Assembly: GCF_016907695.1 (NCBI RefSeq)
Contig: NZ_JAFBCK010000001.1
Location: 124,001 to 188,000 of the forward strand
Source: Actinokineospora baliensis
GTDB lineage: Bacteria; Actinomycetota; Actinomycetes; Mycobacteriales; Pseudonocardiaceae
Direction: 5' to 3'
Length of the DNA stretch: 64,000 bases
Part shown: piece by piece, positions 26,099-36,200 of the stretch
Layout of the letters: the number at the start of each line of letters is the position of its first letter
How positions within the stretch are numbered: position 1 is the stretch's first letter
Position numbers and translations under genes: made by a program
The notes under the pieces: model-generated
What the model was told of the DNA's origin: nothing
Seen by the model: only the letters and a program-made list of their open reading frames with translations
The model's database searches: none

Positions 26099-27274
26099 AT
26101 GGGGGCTTTTGGCAGGTTCTGGCTGGCTGACGCCATCTCGATGTTCGGGACGTACGTCACCACGGTGGCCGTCCAGGTGATCGCGGTGGTCGCGCTGTCG
26201 GCGTCGGCGACCGAGGTGGGCATCCTCAACGCCGCCCGCTGGCTGCCGTACCTGCTTTTCGGCCTCATCGCGGGCGTGATCGTCGACCGGTGCAGAAGGC
26301 GCCCGATGATGGTTGGCACCGATCTTGGTCGGGCTGTGCTCCTAGGGCTGATCCCGCTCTTGGCCGCGGTGGACCTGTTGAGCCTGCCGGTCTTGATCGC
26401 GGTGGTGTTCGGGGTCGGAGCCCTGTCGCTGCTGGGGGACGCCGCCTTCCAGTCCTTACTCCCGCGCATTGTCGAGCCGGACAGGCTTGCGTGGGCGAAC
26501 GTGCGCATAGAGCAGACAAACTCGGTCGCGCAGACAGGTGGCCCGCTGCTGGGCAGTGGACTCTTGAAGCTGCTGGGTGCTCCCCTGGCCGTTCTTGTCG
26601 ACGCGGTGTCGTATGTCGTGTCTGGCCTTCTTGTCTTGACTCTTAGGGTCAAGGAGGCGAAGCCCGAGCCCGTTGAACGGCACCTCTTAGCGGAGATGCG
26701 CGAAGGTCTGCGGTGGGTCTACCACCACCGCATGCTCGCCTCGCTCTCGCTCAGCTCGCATGCGCGGTTCCTCTTCACCGCTATGGCCAGTACTGCGTTC
26801 GTGCCCTACGCGGTAGGCGCGATCGGCCCAGCCGGGCTGGGGTTCGCGTACGCGGCGGCTGGCGTGGGCACGGTGGCAGGCGGCGGCATCTCGCTGCTCA
26901 TCCACAGGAAGCTCGGCTTGGCACGAACGATCGCGCTCGGGCGGCTCCTCGCCGCAGCGGGCTTCACGCTGGTGCTAGCGGGCGATTGGGCTGTCTACGC
27001 CGGGCAGTTCCTCTTAGGCATAGGGCTCGGCGTCGAGGGGCCGCATGACGTCACCTACCGCCAGCAGATCACCCCGGACCGCCTACAAGGACGCTGCAAC
27101 GCCACGATCCGGTCGTTCAACTGGGGGATGATCACCATCGGCGCGCCCGTCGGCGGGATCATCGGCGACGCGTTCTCCCTACCGGTGGCGTTGGTCGTAG
27201 GCGCCACAGGCATGTCATTGGCAGCCGTCGCGTTGTTGGTGTCTCCTTTCCGAGAAGCGAAGTCAGCCGTCTAG
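26099..27274 (+). CDS. MFS exporter (DHA3-like)
   Basis: 391 aa with about 10-12 hydrophobic segments and the loop 2-3 motif VDRCRRRP of the major facilitator superfamily. It resembles proton-driven drug or siderophore exporters. It probably exports the cluster product or gives self-resistance; the substrate is inferred from context only. There is no strong ribosome site before the ATG at 26099. It carries three in-frame TTA codons (26456-26458, 26687-26689, 27014-27016), a striking number for this kind of genome and a sign of bldA dependence or recent acquisition. Its last 12 bases overlap the end of the convergent PKS-V gene. Confidence 0.9.
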   Translation: MGAFGRFWLADAISMFGTYVTTVAVQVIAVVALSASATEVGILNAARWLPYLLFGLIAGVIVDRCRRRPMMVGTDLGRAVLLGLIPLLAAVDLLSLPVLIAVVFGVGALSLLGDAAFQSLLPRIVEPDRLAWANVRIEQTNSVAQTGGPLLGSGLLKLLGAPLAVLVDAVSYVVSGLLVLTLRVKEAKPEPVERHLLAEMREGLRWVYHHRMLASLSLSSHARFLFTAMASTAFVPYAVGAIGPAGLGFAYAAAGVGTVAGGGISLLIHRKLGLARTIALGRLLAAAGFTLVLAGDWAVYAGQFLLGIGLGVEGPHDVTYRQQITPDRLQGRCNATIRSFNWGMITIGAPVGGIIGDAFSLPVALVVGATGMSLAAVALLVSPFREAKSAV

Positions 27275-30200
27275 CTCGCTGTCGATAAGAGCGAAGATGG
27301 TGTCCTCTGTCGCCGCGTCGAGGTCTTCGTCGGCCTCGTCATCGACCGGCGTCCACTTCGCGAGTAGAGCAGCCAAGCGAGCACGGATGCGGTCGGCGTC
27401 CTGACCGGACAGCGACGGCAGCACGGCATCGATGCTGTCCAGTTCAGACAGCGCCACCGCTGTCGGGCTAGGCGGGGCAGGCACCAGATCGACTAAGAGC
27501 CGTTCAGCCATGGCTATAGGCGTCGGGTGGTCGAACACCAAGGTGGCGGGTAGCCGGACGCCGGTTGTGGTCGCGAGACGGTTGCGCAGCTCAACAGCGG
27601 TAAGAGAGTCGAATCCGAGGTCAGAGAACGCGCGTGCTGGGTCTACGGCTTCCGCAGAAGGGAAGCCGAGGACGGTCGCGGCGTTGTTGCGGACCTCTTC
27701 GACCAACACGCGGACCCGCTCTGCCGCAGGCAGTGCAAGAAGCCGTGCGCCCAGGTCGACCGGGGCCGCCGCGCCAGCCGCTCGGCGAGTGGACCGGGCT
27801 AGAGCGCTGAGCACAGCAGGCGGGTCATCGAGGGCACGCGGGTTGACGATGGCCGCGACCACAGCCGGGGTGGGCTCGGCGAGAGCCCGGTCGAGCAGGG
27901 GCAGCCCGGTGTCCGGGGTCAGCGGCGGGAAGCCGGTGCGGGCGAGGCGGTCACGGTCGGCGTCGGTCAGCTCGCCCAGCATGCCGCCCGCGAGGTCCCA
28001 CGGACCCCAAGCAAGGGACCGCGCTGGGAGGCCGCGGGCGTGGCGGTGGTGGGCGAGTCCGTCGAGGAAAGCGTTTGCGGCGGCGTAAGCGCCCTGGCCG
28101 GGGGTGCCGATGGTGGCGGCGATGGAGGAGAACAGGACGAACTCGACCGCGTCCGGGACCGCGTCCCCCAGGGCCAGCGCCGCGTCGGCCTTCGCGTGCA
28201 GCACGCGAGCCAGCCGGTCCCGGGTCAACCCGGAGATCACGCCGTCGTCGAGCACACCGGCGGCGTGGAACACCGACCGGACCCCGAGCCCCGCTACGAG
28301 GTCACGATCCGCCGCGTCACCCGCGACCACCCGCACCCTCGCGCCCAGAGCCTCTACCGCAGCCACCAAGTCGTCAGGCGCCTTGCCGCCCCGGCTCAGC
28401 AGCACCAGGTCGCGGCGGCCCGCGGCGGCGAGGTGCCGGGCGACGAGACCGCCGAGCGCGCCGGTGCCGCCGGTGATGAGGACCGGGTCGGCGGGGTCGG
28501 GCACGGCGGGGATGGTCAGCACCACCTTGCCCACGTGCCTGGCCTGGCTCATGAACCGGAACGCCTCGCGCGCCTGTCGCACGTCCCACACCCGCCGCGG
28601 CGGCAGGGTGAGCGCTCCGGCGGCGAACAGGGCCATGACCTGGCCGAGGATCTGCCCGATCCGATCCGGTCCCGCCTCGGCCAGGTCGTAGGCCCGGTAG
28701 TCCACACCGGACACTTGAGCGCGGATGTCGGTCTTGCCCATTTCCAGGAACCGCCCACCCGGCCGCAACAATCCGAGCGAGGCGTCGACGAATTCGCCCG
28801 CGAGCGCGTTGAGGACGACATCGACCTGCGGGAACTTGGCGGCGAACGCGAGATCACGGGAAGAGGAGAGGTGGTCGTCGTCGAGCCCGGTGGCGGGCCA
28901 TTTCGCGGGACTCGCGGTGCCGTACACCTCGGCTTCGAGATGACGGGCGAGTTGGACAGCGGCCATTCCGACACCGCCTGCGGCGGCGTGGACGAGGACG
29001 GATTCGCCTTGCCGCAGGTCCGCAAGGTCGACGAGGCCGTAGTAGGCGGTGGCGTAGACGATCGGCACACTCGCGCCTTCGACGAACGTCCAACCGTCCG
29101 GCAGGGGCACCAGGAGCCGCTCGTCGGTGGTGGCGACGGGTGCGAAGGCCGCGGAGAACAGGCCGAGCACGCGGTCACCAACGGCGAACCGGGTCACCTC
29201 CGGTCCGACCTCGGTGACCACACCCGCCGCCTCGCCGCCGATCGCGACCTCACCCGGGTACATCCCGAGGGCGTTGAGGACGTCCCGGAAGTTCAGGCCC
29301 GCGGCCCGCACGGCGACGCGGACCTCGCCGGGCGCCAGGTCGGGGTGGACGACGGAGGTGAGGACGAGGTTCTCGAGGGTGCCGCGACCAGTGGTGTCCA
29401 ACCGCCAGGGGCCATCGGGGGCGGCGAGATCGGTGCCGGGGTCAGGAACGACACGCGGCACTAGCGCCGTCCCGGCGCGAATGGCCAGCTGCGGCTCGTC
29501 GGGGCACCGGACCAGGGCGGCCCACGGGTCACCGTCGATGTCGACCAGGCGCACCCGGCCGGGATCCTCGCTCTGCGCGACCCGCAGGAGACCCCACACA
29601 GCGGCACCGGGCAGGTCGGGCACGTCATCCCCGGCCTCAGCGGCGACGGCGCCCCTGGTCAGGACGGTCACCTTGGCGTCACCCAGGACGGCCGTGAGGC
29701 GGTCGAGGAGATCAGGGCCGCTGGAGCAGAGCACCACGTGGTCGGCATCGGCGTCGACCAGCGTCGCCCCCGCTTCGGCGAGCCCGACGGCCGCACCGAA
29801 GGTGTCGTCGCCCAGGACGGACCAGGTGCCAGCGGGGTCGGCGAGCGGGACGGGACGCCAAGCGAGGCGGTGCAACGGGGGCGCGGTGGAGGAGGTGGCG
29901 GCGGCCGCGCGGAGGACGACGTTGTCCACGGTGATGACAGGCGTCCCAGCGGGGTCGACGGCGAGGAGGGAAACGCCGCCGGGGCCGCTGGTAAGGCGCA
30001 CGCGGAGGGTGGTGGCGCCGGTCGCGGACAGGCGGACGCCGGACCAGGCGAACGGAACACCAGCGTGTCCACTGCCGGTGGCACCGACCGCGAGCGCGTG
30101 CAGAGCGGAGTCGAGCAGCGCGGGATGAAGCCCGAACCCTTCTGTGTCCGGCAGCGTGACCTCGGCGAAGGTGGCGTCTTCGGTGCACCAGACCGCGCGC

Positions 30201-33200
30201 AAGCCTTGGAAGGCGGGACCGTAGGAGAGACCGGCCGCGTCGAGCTCGGTGTAGATACCGGTGATGTCCACGGGGTCGCCCGGCGGCGGCCAGGGAAAGT
30301 CCACAGTGGACGCGTGGGTGTCTGCGAGGGGAGGAAGCGAGAGAGTGAAGGGAGCGCCAGGAATGCCTCCCCGCGACGAACGGCTCGCCCGAGACTCCTC
30401 AGCGGCACTTCCGGGCGCGCCGGGGCGGGAGGAGGCGTGCGGATCCCGCGATGGGCCAGCGGCAGCCTGCTCGCCGGAGGCATCGTCAACAGCGACGATG
30501 CCCGGCAGCGACCGGCCCTTCGAGAACTCGTCGTTGGCGGCGGTACCTCCGGGTGCGCTGACGGCGGAGCCAAGGGGCGGGACATGCGAGTGCTGTTCGG
30601 CGGAGGGGCCGGCAGCCGGCATCAAGGGGTGTCCCTGGCCGACGGGGGTGTCGCCAGGCACGGTGGGGTTGTCGGCTGTGGTGAGAGTGCCGGTGGCGTG
30701 GAGGGTCCAGGGGTGGGGGGACCAGCCGGTGTCGTCGGCTGGTTTGGCGTGGATGGTCAGGGATCCGGCGGGGGTCAAGGCCACCTGGACCTGCACGGCG
30801 CCGTGGGCGGGGAGGGCGAGGGGGGCGTGGAGGACCAACTCCTCCAGGACCGTGAGGGAGTGGGGGTCGCCTGCGCGGAGGGCCAGTTCCACGAAGGCGG
30901 TGCCGGGCAGGACTGTGTGGCCGTGGATGCGGTGGTCGGCCAGCCAGGGATGGGTTCGGGTGGACAGGCGGGCGGTGAACAGGAGCGTGTCGGCGGCAGC
31001 GACGCCGATGCCTGCGCCGAGGAGGGGGTGGTCGGTGACACCCAGGCCAGCGGCGGTGACGTCTCCGGCCCAGGTGGTGGGGGTGGGCCAGTAGCGCTCG
31101 CGGGCGAAGGCGTAGGTCGGCAGGTCGACCTGCCTGCCGCCCCAGTTGGCGGTGATCGCGGTCCAGTCGACCGCCGCGCCGCGGACGTGCACCTCGGCGA
31201 CGGCGCGCAACACGGTCTCGACCTCGTCGCGGCCGGAGCGCAGTGCGGGCACCGCGCCGCCACCGACGGCCGCGCTGAGCACGCCGTCCGGGCCCAACTC
31301 CAGGTACCGGGTGACGTCCTCCGCCCGCGCCACCGCGTCGGCGAACCGCACGGTCTCCCGGACCTGCCGGACCCAGTACTCGGCCGTGGCCGGGTCACCA
31401 GTTGAACTGTTCAACAGTGGGATTGTCGGATTGTTGAACGATAGTCCAGCGATCGCCTGTCGGAACTCGTCCAACATCGGGTCCATCAGCCGCGAGTGGA
31501 ACGCGTGCGACACGGTCAGCCGCTTCACTCGCCGGTGTTGTTCACCAATCCTACGTTCGAACTGTTCAACAATCCTACGATCCCCGGACACGACAAGTGA
31601 TCGATCCGAGTTCACCGCCGCGAGATCAACACCATCCGGGAGCTCGACCTCGTCCTCGGCGGCCTCGATCGCCAGCATGGCGCCGCCGGTGGGCAGGGCC
31701 TGCATCAACCGGGCCCGCGCCGAGACCAGCGTGCACGCGTCGTCCAGGGACAGGATCCCGGCGACGTGGGCGGCGGCCACCTCCCCGATGGAGTGGCCGA
31801 TGAGAACGCCCGGGCGGATGCCCCAGGACTCGACCAGGCGGAACAGGGCCACCTGCAGGGCGAACAGCGCGGTCTGGGTGTACGAGGTCTGGTCCAGCTC
31901 CAGCCCGCCGCCGAAGACGACGTCCTTGACCGGCAGCTCGATCCGGTCGCACACCTCGTCGAACGCCGCCGCGAACACCGGGAACGCGGCGTAGAGCCCC
32001 GCGCCCATTCCGGGCCGCTGCGAACCCTGGCCGGTGAACAGGAACCCGGTGCGACCCTCGTCCGCCTGCCCGATCACCGCCCCGTCGAGGCTGACCGAGC
32101 CGAACAGCACCGCCCGGTTCTCCAGCACACCCCGGGACCCCGCCAGCGACCAGGCCAGGTCGACCAGGTCGTGCCCGCTGTCGCGCAACGCCTCCACCTG
32201 CGCGACCAGCCCGTGCTCGGTCCGCGCGGACACCGGCAGCACGACCACCGCGGGCGGCGACCCGACCGGCACCTCCTCGGGCAGCTCCGGTGCCGACTCC
32301 AGCACGACGTGGGCGTTGGTGCCGCTCATCCCGAACGACGACACGCCGACCCGCCGCGCCCGGTCGACCCGGGGCCACGGCCTGGCGGCGGTCAGCAGTT
32401 CGACCGCGCCAGCCGACCAGTCGACGTTGGGTGAGGGCCGGTCGACGTGCAGGGTGGCGGGCAGGACGCCGGAGCGCAGCGCGCCGACCATCTTGATCAC
32501 GCCTGCCACGCCGGACGCGGCCTGGGTGTGGCCGATGTTGGACTTCACCGACCCCAGCCACAGCGGCTCGGCCCGGTCCTGCCCGTAGGTGGCCAGCAGG
32601 GCCTCGGCTTCGATCGGGTCGCCGAGCCTGGTCCCGGTGCCGTGCGCCTCCACGGCGTCCACTTCGGACGCTTCGAGTCCGGCGTCGGCGAGCGCTTGGT
32701 GGATGACGCGCTGCTGGGACGGCCCGTTGGGCGCGGTGAGCCCGTTGGAGGCGCCGTCGGAGTTGACCGCCGAACCCCGCACGACGGCCAAGACCCGGTG
32801 GCCGTTGCGCAGCGCGTCGGAGAGGCGCTCGACCAGCAGCACTCCGACGCCCTCGCCCCACCCGGTGCCGTCGGCGGCGGCGGCGAACGACTTGCAGCGG
32901 CCATCGGCGGCGAGGCCGAGTTGGCGGCTGAACTCCACGAAGGCCGACGGCGTCGACATGACGGTGACACCGCCCGCCAGGGCCAGTTCGCAGTCGCCCT
33001 GCCGCAGCGCGCGAACAGCCAGGTGCAGCGCGACGAGACTGCTGGAGCACGCCGTGTCCACGGTCAACGTGGGCCCTTCGAGCCCGAACGTGTAGGCCAC
33101 GCGGCCGGACAACACCGCGGCCGCGTTGCCGGTCCCCTGATGGCCTTCGCTGACTTCGCGCGCACCCACGAGCAACGCCGGGTAGTCCTGCCCGCTGGTG

Positions 33201-36200
33201 CCTGCGAACACGCCGGTCCTGCTGCCCCGCAACGACTCCGGGTCGATCCCCGCGCGCTCGAACGCCTCCCAGCACGACTGGAGCAACAACCGTTGCTGCG
33301 GGTCCATGGCCAGCGCTTCACGCGGGGAGATGCCGAAGAACACCGGGTCGAACTCGGCGACGCCGTCGACGAAGGCGCCCTCGCGGACGTAGGAGGTTCC
33401 GTCGCCGCCGTTCGGGTCGTAGACGCGGGCGAGGTCCCAGCCCCGATCGGCGGGGAACTCGCCGATGCCGTCGCGGCCGTCGGACACCAGGCGCCACAGG
33501 TCTTCCGGGGAGCGCACGCCCCCGGGGTAGCGGCACGCCATGCCGATGATCGCGATCGGTTCACCGTCGGCGGCCGAGATCGTCTTGTGCCCCACCTCGG
33601 CCTTGGGGCGGGCGAGCGCGAGGAGGTGGTTCGCGAGCGCGGTGGGCGTCGGGTGGTCGAAGACGATGGTGGTCGCGAGCTTGAGGCCGGTGGCCGTGGT
33701 GAGGCGGTCGCGGAGTTCAACGGCGGTGAGGGAGTCGAAGCCGAGTTCGGTGAACGCCTGGTTCGACTTGACAGCGGCCGGATCGGCGTGCCCGAGGATG
33801 GTGGCGGCGTTGGTGCGCACCAGGTCGAGCAGCGTGCGGCGGTGGTCCTCTTCGGACAGGTGGGAGCGGTCCGGGGCGGCGGGGGCCTCAAGTGCGGGGG
33901 CTGGGCTGTCGATAAGGTCGTCGAAGAGGTGTTGCGGTCGGGCGGTGGTGAACGAGGGCACGAAGCGGGCCCAGTCGACATCGGCGACGGTCACGCAGGT
34001 GTCCCGCTGGTCGACCGCTTGGGCCAACGCGGCGATGGCCATGGCCGGGTCGAGCGGGTTCAGGCCGCGTTTGCGCAGGTAGTCGGCAGTGCTGTCGGCA
34101 CCGGCCATGCCCGCGCCCGCCCACGGGCCCCAGGCGATGGCCGTGGCGCCGGTGGCCTCCGCGAGCGCGTCGAGGGCCGCGTTGGCCACGGAGTACGCCG
34201 ATTGTGAGCCGCTCCCCCAGGTCGCCGACACCGAGGAGAACAGGACGAGCCGGTCGAGGCCGGGGTATTCGGCCAGCACCCGCGCGGCGGCGACCTTGGC
34301 GTTGAGCGTCGCCGCGAAGTGCGCGAGGTCCGCCTCGGCGATGGGCGCGTAGTCACCGGTACCGGCCGCGTGGAACACCGAGACTGGCGGGTGTTCAGCC
34401 AGAAGCTGCGACAGCGCAACGGGGTCGGACACGTCACAGGGAGCCAAGGTGACCCTGGCACCCCGGGATTCCAACTCCTGGGCCAGATCCACCGCCTCCT
34501 GGGCGCTTCGGCTGGCCAGCACGAGGTGTTCGGCGCCGCGGTCGGCCAGCCACCTGGCAACATGATGCCCGAGCGCACCGGTGCCGCCGGTCACCAAGAT
34601 AGTCCCTTGTGGACTCCACTGCCCGGCGGCCTCAGCGGGCGCGGGCGCGAGGCGGCGGGCGAACAACCCGCTCGCCCGGACGGCGAGTTGATCCTCGCCG
34701 CTGGTGATCGCGGCGACGAGGAGGGCGGCGGCCGAGTCGTCCAGTTCCGCGGGGAGGTCGACCAAGCCGCCCCACCGTCGCGGGTGCTCAAGGGCCGCGA
34801 CCCGGCCGAGCGCCCACAGCGGTGCGGCGAGCGGCTTGGCCAGCGGCTCGTCGACGGCGACCGCGCCTTGGGTGGCGAGCCAGATCGGGGGCCCGTCGGC
34901 CCGGAGCAGGTCGAGGGTGTCGGCGATGCCCTGTGCGACAACGGGGTGATCCGGGTGCGGGTCGGTGCTGGTCAGCAGCGAGAGCACCGCGTCGGCTTGT
35001 TCTGGCCCGTCGGCGATCGTGGCGCCGTGGGCACGCAGTGCGCTGGTGCACCAAGTGGCGATCGCGGAGTCGGGGTCGTCGGTGAGCACGTGCCACGCGC
35101 CGGTGAGCTGGGCCGGAGCGGTGGTGGTGGGCTTCCAGGTCACGCGGTAGCGGAGGTTCGTGGTGGAGACGGGCCAGAAGTGGGTGCGCTGGAAAGCGTA
35201 GGTGGGGAGGTCGACCCGCTGACCTGATTCCGCCCAGGTGAACGGGATTCCAGCCACGAATGCCTGCGCGAGACCGCGCCACCACATCTCGACGCCGTCC
35301 CGGTTCGCGCGTTGCAGCGGGATGGCGATCGCGTCCGGCAACTGGTCGCGCACGGCCGCCGACAGCACCCCGTCCGGCCCGATCTCCACGAACCGGGTGA
35401 CCCCCTTCGCCGCGAGCCCCTTCACGGCGTCGGCGAACCGCACGGTCTCCCGGACCTGCCGCACCCAGTACTCGGCCGTCGCCGGGTCACCGGGTGCAGT
35501 GCTCACCAGTGGGATTGTGGGATCGTTGAACGATAGCTCCGCCACCACCTCGCGGAAGTCGTCCAGCATCGGGTCCATCAGGCGGCTGTGGAACGCGTGC
35601 GACACGGTCAACCGCTTCAGGCGCCGGTTTCGTTCACCAATCCCACGTTCGAACTGGTCAACAATCCCGCAATCTCCCGATACCACAATCGAACGATCCG
35701 AGTTCACCGCGGCCAGGTCGAGCCCCTCGGGGAGTTCGACCTCAGACTCGGTGGCCTCGACCGCGAGCATGGCGCCGCCTTCCGGCAACGCGCCCATGAG
35801 CCGAGCGCGCGCGGACACCAGGGTGCAGGCGTCGTCGAGGGTGAGGACGCCTGCGATGTGGGCGGCGGCGATCTCACCGACGGAGTGGCCGACCACGTGG
35901 TCCGGGGTGATGCCCCACGACTCGACGAGCCGGAAGAGGGCCACCTCCAGGGCGAACAGCGCCGGTTGAGCGAGCTCGGTGCGGTCGAGGTTCCCGGCGG
36001 GGTCGACGCCGAGCCGAGTGCACAGCGAGTCGAACACCCCGGCGAAGACGGGGAAACGGCGCAGGTCAGCGCCCATGCCCCGCCATTGGGAGCCTTGGCC
36101 GGTGAACAGGAACGCGGTCTTGCCCGGCACGACTTCACCGACCACAGTGGACTGATCCGGCGTCCCGCCCGCCAGCGCAGCGAGGGCAGCGGCGCGATCG

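Larger units (their letters stand above)
27500..33560 (-). other. PKS-V second module: KS-AT(malonyl)-DH-ER-KR-ACP
   Basis: The KS has TVDTACSSS. The AT has GHSIG and VSHAFHS (malonyl). The DH has HRIHGHTVLP and LLDSALH. The ER has [18 protein letters not shown]. The KR is B-type (VLDDGVI; GQGAYAAANA). The ACP has [12 protein letters not shown]. Predicted outcome: a fully reduced two-carbon extension. The ER stretch around 28720-28990 is nearly identical to the PKS-III ER around 52730-52990. Confidence 0.92.

Noticed and set aside
27263..27500. A thioesterase domain at the end of PKS-V
   Set aside because: After the ACP there is only a short docking helix; no GxSxG hydrolase motif is present.
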